A DNA stretch of 64,000 nucleotides from Candidatus Zixiibacteriota bacterium (GTDB taxonomy: Bacteria; Zixibacteria; MSB-5A5; GN15; JACZUZ01): positions 124,001 through 188,000 of the forward strand of contig JAJRPM010000010.1 in the NCBI GenBank assembly GCA_024280775.1, written 5' to 3'. Every line of letters begins with the position of its first letter. Positions within the stretch are counted from its first letter, which is position 1. Both the position numbers and the translations under genes were made by a program. Of the stretch, positions 17,754-25,148 are shown piece by piece. The notes beneath the pieces are model-generated. The model saw nothing but the letters and a program-made list of their open reading frames with translations. It did not search any database and had not been told where the DNA came from.

Positions 17754-18152
17754 TCACCTTTGAAGGATGTAGCTACATCCGACATCCTCACCCTCAAAAT
17801 ACGCGAGCTTCCCAGGTAGACACGAGATGATAGCGGCGCCAGCGCTATGGTAAATCGCGTCAGTAAGCGCTTCATTCAGGCTGAGTGTTTTGCCATCATA
17901 ATCCGAGGCCATACAAATTACGTGACACTCATCAGGAGCGCCTAATGACCTAAGCCGAGTCTCTAAGGTAGCTTCACCCTTTCTATACTTGTAAAGAGAT
18001 GCAAATTCACTGTCAAACTCAAAGTCGTGATAAAGGCAGTCTAAGAATCTCCTTCGCCCTCCTTTTGAGCCAAGCAAGCAGAGATACCTGTCTCTCTTGT
18101 GAGGCGCCGCGAAGGCTTCTATGAACTTCCTTTCATGTTCGTCTATAGGCAT
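17754..18152 (-). CDS. Conserved hypothetical protein
   Basis: A 132-residue soluble protein without signal peptide or membrane segment. Visible features: an N-terminal helical part HERKFIEAFAAPHKRDRYLCLLGSKGGRRRFLDCLYHDFEF, a central LRSLGAPDECHVICMASDYDGKTLSLNEAL, and a C-terminal AAIISCLPGKLAYFEGEDVGCSYIL-QR. The pattern (RDRY...RRRFLDxLYH...GAPDECHV...SCxPGKLAYFEGE) resembles an unnamed family that I recall from other bacteria, but I cannot assign a function. The 3' end overlaps a palindrome (GGATGTAGCTACATCC, 17765-17780). It lies within the repeat-rich island. Confidence 0.7.
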   Translation of the reverse strand: MPIDEHERKFIEAFAAPHKRDRYLCLLGSKGGRRRFLDCLYHDFEFDSEFASLYKYRKGEATLETRLRSLGAPDECHVICMASDYDGKTLSLNEALTDAIYHSAGAAIISCLPGKLAYFEGEDVGCSYILQR

Positions 18153-18172
18153 CCCAAAAATCCTATGAAGTT

Positions 18173-18283
18173 CGGTAGGTTGGGAGCCGTGCGCTCACGA
18201 CATCTTCTTTTCGAGCAGTGTGTTTGAATTGTAGCATTGTCTATTAACTGTCATGTCAGGAGCACATGGCTCCTGACCTACCG
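18173..18283. repeat. Inverted-repeat element, copy 1
   Basis: A 111-bp element. The left arm begins CGGTAGGTTGGGAGCC at 18173; the right arm ends GGCTCCTGACCTACCG at 18283 and is its near-perfect inverse. Each arm is itself palindromic. The 54-bp core repeat (18199-18252) lies inside. The right arm reaches into the 3' end of the minus-strand gene at 18278. A second element of the same design is at 19253-19365. Confidence 0.8.
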
Positions 18284-18907
18284 ACTGATCAGCCCTTCTG
18301 CATATTCTACGAACGGGTCGTAGAGTTCGTTATCCATGCAACGAACTTGGATCGTATTCCAATCTTCATCGCAAATAATGTAATAAGGCATAAGCTCTCT
18401 CATTCCATCATCCACTTCCTCCACTCGTCCCCAAAGATTAAGAATGCCTGTTGACTGTGCCAGCATCAAAAGCTCTGGGTAACTCGATTCGAAAGCAACA
18501 CTGAAAGTCCATAGATACCAGGCTGGATCGCGGTCGTATAATTCAAACAGAATATCTACGTTTTCGTTCGAGTGTTCGCAGATAATTGAGATCACTTCAT
18601 TATCCTGTGGAGAGCAAATTACTTTGAAATTCTTGGCCAACTGATTGATGACCATATCGTTCAAAACGTCATTTTGATATTTTACGGAAAAACACAACAA
18701 GGGGTACGGAAATGCGCACAACAGATTTCTAACCAGTTTTCTTCTGTGCTCATGTTCTACTGATGACGACCTCAAGAACAAACCAAACCCTCTATCAGCC
18801 AGTTTATCTATTTCATTAGCAATACCATCTGCACTAGCCTTATCCGTGCGTGGACGTCGCTTTCCTTTTTCACGTGGATCGTGAATTGTGATCTCCATCC
18901 GATTCAC
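18278..18907 (-). CDS. Hypothetical protein, unrecognised
   Basis: A 209-residue protein that I do not recognise. It begins with a basic stretch (DPREKGKRRPRTDKASADG), then two mixed alpha/beta segments (ADRGFGLFLRSSSVEHEHRRKLVRNLLCAFPYPLLCFSV; NVDILFELYDRDPAWYLWTFSVAFESSYPELL), and an acidic C-terminus (DELYDPFVEYAEGLISR in part). There is no signal peptide or membrane segment. Codon use looks more AT-rich than its neighbours (by eye). ATG 18898 is an alternative start. The stop codon TAG lies inside the right arm of the 18173-18283 repeat, so the repeat may have set or shortened the C-terminus. Confidence 0.6.
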   Translation of the reverse strand: MNRMEITIHDPREKGKRRPRTDKASADGIANEIDKLADRGFGLFLRSSSVEHEHRRKLVRNLLCAFPYPLLCFSVKYQNDVLNDMVINQLAKNFKVICSPQDNEVISIICEHSNENVDILFELYDRDPAWYLWTFSVAFESSYPELLMLAQSTGILNLWGRVEEVDDGMRELMPYYIICDEDWNTIQVRCMDNELYDPFVEYAEGLISR

Positions 18908-18987
18908 CCTATTTGAGTTCGCGCTAAACTCAAGCGATTACTTCCCCCCAATACGGTTTCTGCCTAGCTTTCCAGATTACCAGTTCT

Positions 18988-19076
18988 GTCAAATCCTCAA
19001 ACCTGCCACTCGTCGGTTCTAAGGAACCGACGCAACGGATAAACCTGATTCCTGTGGCCTGCCCCTCTGGGGCAGG
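18988..19076. repeat. Palindromic repeats between genes
   Basis: 18988-19042 is a diverged copy of the 17695-17749 sequence, including the hairpin CGTCGGTTCTAAGGAACCGACG (19011-19032). It is followed by CCTGCCCC-TCT-GGGGCAGG (19058-19076). With the element at 19253-19365 it accounts for much of the 473-bp gap between 18907 and 19381; no gene is supported in the rest of that gap. Confidence 0.7.
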
Positions 19077-19252
19077 TTTCCAGAGATATAGTTTAGAGTC
19101 ATGTCTTAACTATTGTATTGAAAGTCGCTTCATACTAGAAACCCGCCGCAGAGCGGACTGGCCACCAGCCCTACTCGGCTAGCAGATACGTTTCCACTTC
19201 TTGAATGCTTTGACATCATTAGCGTTCAGGGAAAACCACTCTCCTTTCAGCC

Positions 19253-19365
19253 CGGTAGGTCGGGAGCCATGTGCTCCCGACATTCGTTCATTCATGCGGC
19301 AATCACGAATTGTAGAATCCGTTTGCTTTCCAACATGTCAGGAGCACATGGCTCCTGACCTACCG
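19253..19365. repeat. Inverted-repeat element, copy 2
   Basis: A 113-bp element with arms CGGTAGGTCGGGAGCC... (19253-19282) and ...GGCTCCTGACCTACCG (19335-19365), each about 30 bp, palindromic and mutually inverted. The right arm is identical in sequence to that of the 18173-18283 element. The interior differs except for GAATTGTAG. It ends 15 bp from the stop of the oligopeptidase gene and could act as a transcript-end hairpin for it. Confidence 0.8.
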
Positions 19366-19380
19366 TTGTTACTTGCGAAA

Positions 19381-21531
19381 TCAAGAAGCCTCTCTATACC
19401 CCAACACATCCAAAATAAACGCATACTCAAACGCCGTCTCATGCAGGCGTTTGAATCTGCCGGAGGCTCCGCCGTGACCGGCGCCCATGTTGGTCTTTAG
19501 GAGCAGGCGGTTGTTACTTGTGCTCAGTGTGCGCAGTTTCGCTACCCATTTGGCAGGCTCCCAGTATTGCACTTGCGAATCATGTAAACCGGTAGTCACC
19601 AGCAAATTCGGATAAGCTTTGGCTTCAACATTGTCATAGGGCGAATACGAAAGAATATAGTCATAGTATTCTTTCACATTCGGATTGCCCCACTCGTCAT
19701 ACTCACCGGTGGTCAATGGAATATCCGGATCAAGCATGGTAGTGATAACATCCACAAAAGGCACCGCCGCAACCACACCTTTGAAAAGGTCCGGCCGCAT
19801 ATTGATTATCGCGCCCATCAACAAACCACCTGCGCTACCGCCCATCGCGAAAAGCTTATCTTTCTCAGTGTACTTTTCAGCAATCATATACTCAGCACAA
19901 TCAATGAAATCCTTGAAAGTGTTTTTCTTATTCAGAAGTTTGCCATCCTCATACCAGTACCGACCCATCTCCTGACCGCCGCGTATATGCGCGATAGCAA
20001 AAACAAATCCTCTGTCAAGCAAACTGAGCCGAGTCGAGCTAAAGTATGCGTCCATGCTATATCCATAAGATCCGTATGCATAAAGCAGGAGCGGATTAGT
20101 CCCGTCCTTTTTCAGCCCCTTACGATAAACAATCGAAATCGGAACCTTCGCGCCGTCACGAGCCGTCGCAAACTGACGCTCGGTTACATAATTGTTCTTA
20201 TCAAACCCTCCAAGCACCTCATCCTCTTTGAGGATAGTCTTCTTACCGTTGTCCATATTGAAATCAATAATAGTCCGTGGCGTGGTCATAGACATATAGC
20301 CATAACGCAATTCGTTGGTGTTAAACTCCCGATTGTCGGTAGTGTAAGCAAAATAGGCCGGCTCACCAAAGTCGATATACTTTTCCTCACCGGATTTCCA
20401 ATCACGCACCCGCAATTGCACCAATCCCTCTTTACGCTCCTCAATCACCAGATATTTCTTGAAAATATCAAAACCCTCAAAAAGCACATCATCACGATGC
20501 CCAATTACATCGGTCCAATGCTCCTTTGAGGTCTTGTTGATAGGCGTCTTCATTAGACGGAAATTCTTAGCCTTGTAGTTCGTGCGGATATAGAAGTTGT
20601 TCCCAAAATCTTCGATTGAATACTCATGGTCGCGTTCACGTGGCAGGAACACCTTGAACTTGCCAGTGGGATTATCCGCATCCAAAAAGCGCTGCTCAGA
20701 GCTGAGAGTCTGCGAGGATTCAATAATGATGTATTTCCGCGATTTGGTTTTACCCACACCACAATTGAAAATGTCATCCTTTTCCTCAAAGACTAACACA
20801 TCCTTCGATGGGTCACCGCCGAGTGTGTGACGATAAACCTTATCCCAGCGCAAAGTCTCCAAATCCTGCTTGGTGTAGAACAAAGTCTTATTGTCATTGG
20901 CCCAGGCCATATTACCGGTTACTTCCGGCAATACATCGGCATAGTCCTCGCCGGTGGTGAGGTTACGGAAATGCACCGTGTAGATTCGCCGACCGGTAGT
21001 ATCCACCGCATAAGCTACGATATCATTGCCGGAACTGATTTCCTGTCCGCGCACTGCGAAATATTCATGTCCCTTGGCAAGTACGTTGCCGTCGAGCATA
21101 ACTTCCTCTTTGGCGTCCAGCGAACCTTTCTTACGGCAATAAATCGCGTATTCGCTTCCCTCTTCGAAACGAGTGTAGTAGAAATAGCCATTCTCCCGAT
21201 ACGGAACAGATTCGTCATCCTCTTTGATGCGTCCCTTCATCTCTTCAAAGAGCTTATCCTCAAGAGGCTTGGCGTCAGCCATCACCGAAGCGGTGTATTC
21301 ATTCTCAGCCTTTAGATACTCGATGACTTCGGGGTTTTCCCGATCCCGCAACCAGTAATAATTGTCTGTACGCACATCGCCGAGATTCTCCAATTCGTGC
21401 GGTACAACTTTTGCAACCGGTGGGGTACTGACGCTACTTGCGTCACCTGATGTTGAGCATTGAACTGTCATAAGTAGTAGAAACGCTCCTCCCAGAGCCA
21501 ACTTGAATTTATTGATTGTCTTAGCAGGCAT
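19381..21531 (-). CDS. ptrB: Prolyl oligopeptidase family (S9A) peptidase, oligopeptidase B-like lipoprotein
   Basis: A 716-residue serine peptidase with an N-terminal beta-propeller and a C-terminal alpha/beta hydrolase domain. The start carries a lipoprotein-like signal (LALGGAFLLLMTVQC). DNYYWLRDRENPEVIEYLKAENEYT is the family N-terminal signature. Catalytic residues: Ser566 in GGSAGG, Asp651 in TTGLHDSQVQYWEP and His686 in MGAGHGGASGRF. The basic-residue preference of oligopeptidase B is inferred from overall similarity only. A periplasmic location is inferred from the signal, since most family members are cytosolic. Its 3' end is next to a palindromic repeat; DUF427 is 34 bp upstream and may share its promoter. 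Confidence 0.9.
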   Translation of the reverse strand: MPAKTINKFKLALGGAFLLLMTVQCSTSGDASSVSTPPVAKVVPHELENLGDVRTDNYYWLRDRENPEVIEYLKAENEYTASVMADAKPLEDKLFEEMKGRIKEDDESVPYRENGYFYYTRFEEGSEYAIYCRKKGSLDAKEEVMLDGNVLAKGHEYFAVRGQEISSGNDIVAYAVDTTGRRIYTVHFRNLTTGEDYADVLPEVTGNMAWANDNKTLFYTKQDLETLRWDKVYRHTLGGDPSKDVLVFEEKDDIFNCGVGKTKSRKYIIIESSQTLSSEQRFLDADNPTGKFKVFLPRERDHEYSIEDFGNNFYIRTNYKAKNFRLMKTPINKTSKEHWTDVIGHRDDVLFEGFDIFKKYLVIEERKEGLVQLRVRDWKSGEEKYIDFGEPAYFAYTTDNREFNTNELRYGYMSMTTPRTIIDFNMDNGKKTILKEDEVLGGFDKNNYVTERQFATARDGAKVPISIVYRKGLKKDGTNPLLLYAYGSYGYSMDAYFSSTRLSLLDRGFVFAIAHIRGGQEMGRYWYEDGKLLNKKNTFKDFIDCAEYMIAEKYTEKDKLFAMGGSAGGLLMGAIINMRPDLFKGVVAAVPFVDVITTMLDPDIPLTTGEYDEWGNPNVKEYYDYILSYSPYDNVEAKAYPNLLVTTGLHDSQVQYWEPAKWVAKLRTLSTSNNRLLLKTNMGAGHGGASGRFKRLHETAFEYAFILDVLGYREAS

Positions 21532-21565
21532 TCCCGCCCTCCTTTTGAATAAAACTGTGTGTTAA

Positions 21566-21865
21566 TCATTTACCTTGTTCTGCAACCTCTACAATATCCA
21601 CGCCTTTCCAAAAGGCGATGTAATTCTTGATCTCCTGAGCGGCTTCCATCGGCTCGATATAGCGCCATGCGGCATCTGCATTGACTTCACCATCGACAAG
21701 GATGTCATAATAACTAGCGTCACCTTTCCAACCACAAAAAGTATGTGTCTTTGACTCGCGCAAAAACTCTCGCCTAACCGAATCGGGCGGGAAATAGTGA
21801 TTACCATCAATCACAATAGTCTCAGAACTTTCAGCCAAGACGGCCCCTCGCCAAAGCGCTCTCAT
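21566..21865 (-). CDS. DUF427 domain protein
   Basis: A 99-residue protein of the DUF427 family, a small beta-tent fold. Typical stretches are MRALWRGAVLAESSETIVIDGNHYFPPDSV, SKTHTFCGWKGDASYYDILVDG and AAWRYIEPMEAAQEIKNYIAFWKGV. The start is set at ATG 21865, because GAGG lies six bases upstream (AAAGAGGACAATAATG); the GTG at 21886 lies before that site. The family's biochemical role is not established. It lies upstream of the oligopeptidase on the same strand. Confidence 0.88.
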   Translation of the reverse strand: MRALWRGAVLAESSETIVIDGNHYFPPDSVRREFLRESKTHTFCGWKGDASYYDILVDGEVNADAAWRYIEPMEAAQEIKNYIAFWKGVDIVEVAEQGK

Positions 21866-22098
21866 TATTGTCCTCTTTTCTCCCACAATCTAAAGGTAAC
21901 AGAAACAATTCTCTCCGGCAACTGGGCGATGCTGAAGAAAACCGGGCATAATGGAACAGACTGTCGCTACTGGCGGTTGTATTTGCTCGGCGGGTAAACT
22001 ACCTTCCGCCTGAGGCTTGCTGGTTAGGCCTGGCTCGGGAATGTCCCGAAGTTTTGCAGATTTCAGTTTTGACAACAAAACCCAATGGATCGCCAAAT

Positions 22099-23070
22099 AT
22101 GAGTTACCTCAAAACCACCAACGACTTCTACAAGAAAGCCGCAGAGACACCCGATGTCGGTCTTTGCTGTACGACTTCCCCGGTATGGCTATTCCCCGGA
22201 CTAAACATCCCCAAGAAAATGCTGGAGATGAACTACGGCTGTGGAGCCACTGTACATCATCGCGATCTCACCAACAACCCTACCGTCCTCTACGTAGGAG
22301 TAGGCGGCGGGATGGAACTACTACAATTCTCATACTTCTCCCGCAAACCAGGTGGAGTAATCGGAGTCGACACAGTACCCGAGATGCTAAGCGCTTCGCG
22401 CGAGAATTTCATCGAGGCCGAGAAAACCAATGACTGGTTCCGCAATGAGTATGTCCGGCTAGTCGAGGGCGATGCGCTAAACCTGCCTATCGAAGACGAA
22501 TCGGTGGATGTGGCCGCACAGAATTGCTTGTTCAACATCTTCAAACTCGACGACCTCAAATCAGCGCTATCAGAGATGTATCGAGTCCTGAAGCCGCATG
22601 GCCGTCTGGTCATGTCGGACCCCGTCACACCTGAGATACTGCCTGATTCACTGAAGGACGACGAAACCCTGCGCGCGATGTGTGTCTCAGGAACGCAAAC
22701 CTATGACAGTTACATTGGCGCGTTAGTTGAAGCAGGCTTTGGAACTATCGAGATTCGCGCAAAGCGGCCCTATCGTCTGCTCGATCCGAAACGCTATGCC
22801 GAGTTGCCGCATCCAGTGTTACTTGAGTCATTAGAAGTCGCGGCCATCAAAGACCCTGTATTACCCGATGGCGCCTGTGTGTTCACCGGCAAAGCGGCTA
22901 TCTACTTTGGCGAGAATGAGAATTTCGACGACGGCGCAGGACACCTGATGCAACGCGACATGCCGTTATCTGTGTGCGATAAAACCGCAGCCAAGCTAGA
23001 ATCCCTCAACCGCAAAGACATCATGGTCACCCCGTCGACTTTCTTCTACGACGGTGGCGGGTGTTGCTAG
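22099..23070 (+). CDS. arsM: Arsenosugar-type arsenite S-adenosylmethionine methyltransferase
   Basis: A 323-residue methyltransferase that methylates trivalent arsenic. It matches the arsenosugar-biosynthesis ArsM subgroup: MSYLKTTNDFYKKAAETPDVGLCCTTSP, MLEMNYGCGATVHHRDL, SAM motif VLYVGVGGGMELLQFSYFSR, VAAQNCLFNIF, YRVLKPHGRLVMSDPV and the Cys-rich end STFFYDGGGCC. Several cysteines (CC, CGC, QNC, AMC, terminal CC) could bind arsenic. The start at ATG 22099 gives the family N-terminus; the frame is open to 22054. The usual partner, radical-SAM ArsS, is not in this window. A K+ channel and a flavoprotein follow on the same strand with short gaps. Confidence 0.9.
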   Translation: MSYLKTTNDFYKKAAETPDVGLCCTTSPVWLFPGLNIPKKMLEMNYGCGATVHHRDLTNNPTVLYVGVGGGMELLQFSYFSRKPGGVIGVDTVPEMLSASRENFIEAEKTNDWFRNEYVRLVEGDALNLPIEDESVDVAAQNCLFNIFKLDDLKSALSEMYRVLKPHGRLVMSDPVTPEILPDSLKDDETLRAMCVSGTQTYDSYIGALVEAGFGTIEIRAKRPYRLLDPKRYAELPHPVLLESLEVAAIKDPVLPDGACVFTGKAAIYFGENENFDDGAGHLMQRDMPLSVCDKTAAKLESLNRKDIMVTPSTFFYDGGGCC

Positions 23071-23102
23071 CGTCAAATTCGCATAAACCGAAGTAACATT
23101 AG

Positions 23103-23894
23103 ATGCGGCGTAGAGTATTCGAAATACTAAACGGAAGTATAGAGTCCGACAGAGTCTCCAGCGCTTTCTCCATATTCCTCGCTGTGTTAATCGCACTTAA
23201 TGTTGTCGCTGTCCTTCTCGAAACAGTAGCAACATTTCAATCGGCTCATGGCGAAGCTCTCCAGCTCTTCGAGCTCTTTTCTGTCATCATGTTCACAGTT
23301 GAGTACTGCCTGAGAATCTGGTGTTGTGTAGAGAATCAAGATTACCGTGATCCGATCTCAGGCAGACTGAGATTTGTCCTGACACCTTTGGCGCTAATAG
23401 ACCTAGTAGCAATCTTCCCGTTTTATTTGCCCAAATTGGTTAGTCTAGACCTGCGGATGCTTCGGGCCTTGCGGCTCATCAGAATCTTCCGAATCCTTAG
23501 ATTAGGTAGGTATTCAAGTGCGCTGTCTACTCTTGGCAGGGTCATTAGAAGCAAGAAGGAGGAGCTCGCTATTACCCTTTTCATGGTTAGCGTTCTTCTA
23601 ATAATCGCCTCAAGTTTCATGTATTTCTTAGAACATGACGCTCAGCCCGAAGCATTCTCAAGTATCCCGGCCACACTCTGGTGGGGAATCGAAACTCTTA
23701 CAACTGTGGGCTACGGTGACGTCTTTCCCATAACTCCCTACGGAAAAGTGATGGGAGCTACTATTGCACTCTTATCCATCGGCATTTTCGCCCTCCCTAC
23801 CGGTATAATCGGTTCAGGATTCATGGAAGAGATACAAGCCCAAAGAAACAAGAACTCCCACTGCCCACACTGCGGCGCAAAACTGGATAAATAA
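23103..23894 (+). CDS. Voltage-gated potassium channel with C-terminal CxxC motif
   Basis: A 263-residue six-helix ion channel. S1-S3 are hydrophobic segments from about 20 to 110; S4 carries regularly spaced arginines (LRMLRALRLIRIFRILRLGR); the pore helix and K+ selectivity filter are LWWGIETLTTVGYGDVFP; S6 is ATIALLSIGIFALPTGIIGSGF. The short cytosolic tail ends CPHCGAKLDK, half of a zinc-ribbon, which is unusual for a minimal Kv channel and could make an inter-subunit metal site. It starts 32 bp after arsM and its TAA shares one base with the ATG of the flavoprotein, so these two are translationally coupled. Confidence 0.92.
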   Translation: MRRRVFEILNGSIESDRVSSAFSIFLAVLIALNVVAVLLETVATFQSAHGEALQLFELFSVIMFTVEYCLRIWCCVENQDYRDPISGRLRFVLTPLALIDLVAIFPFYLPKLVSLDLRMLRALRLIRIFRILRLGRYSSALSTLGRVIRSKKEELAITLFMVSVLLIIASSFMYFLEHDAQPEAFSSIPATLWWGIETLTTVGYGDVFPITPYGKVMGATIALLSIGIFALPTGIIGSGFMEEIQAQRNKNSHCPHCGAKLDK

Positions 23895-25126
23895 TGACGG
23901 AGAACCCAATTTCCTCCACCCACGACCTAATCATAATCGGAGCCGGCCCGGCTGGAATCGAGGCCGGACTTGCGGCGGCCTCAGCTGGTTTAGACTTTGT
24001 CATCCTTGAGCGCGGGCGTATAGCTGAAAACATGCGACGCTGGGGATTCGTCTCTATGTTCTCACCCTGGCGCATGAACGTCTCTCCTGCAGGCAAAGAG
24101 CGCCTTGGACTTGAAGAAGTAGATGTTGAATCATTCCCGACCGGCTCCAACTACATAGAGCAATACTTGAAACCCTTGGCGCAACACGCTGACCTACAGA
24201 ACCATATCTCTCTGGGAGTCAATGTAATCCGAATAGGCAGGGCCGGGGCTTTCAAAAGTACGCTCATCGGCAACCCCGCCCGCGCCGAATTGCCCTTCAC
24301 GATTCTTGCAGAGAAACTATCAGAAGACGGCCAATGGTCTGAATTCGCATATTCAGCGCGAGCGGTGATTGACGCATCCGGTGTCTACGGCAATCATCGC
24401 TGGCTAGGCTCGGGTGGCATACCGTGTATCGGCGAAAGAGCAAACCGAAAATACATCAGCTACGAAATCGCGGACATCGCCCCTTTCGTAGAAAGGGCAG
24501 AGCGCCAGCTACATTTTGCCATTGTCGGCTCAGGCTTCTCAGCCTGCACTTTGCTAGAATCAGCCAAAGCAATAAATGAGTCAGGCAAGTTACTTAACAT
24601 TAGCTGGGTGACATCAATACCTAATGTCAAGCCTGTAAGTGAAGTGGAGAATGATCCGTTGCCCTATCGCTCAAGGCTCTCAAAGATGGCCAACGATTTG
24701 GCGGAGAACCCACCGGACTGGCTAAACTACAAACCCGGCTATGAGATTATTGAAATCAAAAATACCGAACCCAATGACAACTCCGCCGGTATTACATTGC
24801 GTAGCCTGACAGATCAAACAACTACACCGCTAATTGCGCAAAGGATTTTCGCTATGGTTGGTTATGTGCCAGATAGGCGAATCTATGAGGAGCTACAAGT
24901 GCATGAATGCTGGGCGACATCAGGACCGATGAAACTAGCGTCCTCGCTTCTCTCCCAACAGGGCGCAGACTGCCTGGCAATTGAAACTGACGGCGAAACT
25001 CTCGTTAATCCCGAGCCAAACTTCTTCATCATCGGCGCCAAAAGCTACGGACGAAACCCCGATTTCCTGATTGACAGATTAAAAGATCAAGTTGCCACAG
25101 TCATATCGGCAATTAGCATTGCCTAA
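23894..25126 (+). CDS. FAD/NAD(P)-binding oxidoreductase (Pyr_redox_3-type flavoprotein)
   Basis: A 410-residue flavoprotein. The FAD-binding motif is DLIIIGAGPAGIEAGLAAASAGLDFVILERG (residues 11-41). FVSMFSPWRMNVSPAG and PTGSNYIEQYLKPLA are signatures of a flavin monooxygenase/thioredoxin-reductase-like group; ARAVIDASGVYGNHRWLGSGGIPCIGE and a second dinucleotide motif FAIVGSGFSACTLLE follow. There is no CxxC redox pair. From memory, related flavoproteins with the FSPWR motif occur near arsenic genes in other bacteria, which fits arsM two genes upstream; the link is an inference. It ends 22 bp from the convergent hybrid kinase gene. Confidence 0.82.
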   Translation: MTENPISSTHDLIIIGAGPAGIEAGLAAASAGLDFVILERGRIAENMRRWGFVSMFSPWRMNVSPAGKERLGLEEVDVESFPTGSNYIEQYLKPLAQHADLQNHISLGVNVIRIGRAGAFKSTLIGNPARAELPFTILAEKLSEDGQWSEFAYSARAVIDASGVYGNHRWLGSGGIPCIGERANRKYISYEIADIAPFVERAERQLHFAIVGSGFSACTLLESAKAINESGKLLNISWVTSIPNVKPVSEVENDPLPYRSRLSKMANDLAENPPDWLNYKPGYEIIEIKNTEPNDNSAGITLRSLTDQTTTPLIAQRIFAMVGYVPDRRIYEELQVHECWATSGPMKLASSLLSQQGADCLAIETDGETLVNPEPNFFIIGAKSYGRNPDFLIDRLKDQVATVISAISIA

Positions 25127-25148
25127 ACACCAAACCAACGCGATGCCT

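Noticed and set aside
17754-18907. Toxin-antitoxin pair
   Set aside because: Sizes (132 and 209 residues), the 125-bp gap filled by a repeat, and lack of any toxin or DNA-binding motif argue against it.
17069-19365. CRISPR-like or tandem repeat array
   Set aside because: Repeats are few, unevenly spaced, of several kinds, palindromic and in gaps between genes; there are no regular spacers and no cas genes.
20827-21315. Plus-strand 162-codon open frame
   Set aside because: It lies entirely antisense to the oligopeptidase coding sequence, whose family motifs are intact; no signal or motif in the antisense frame.
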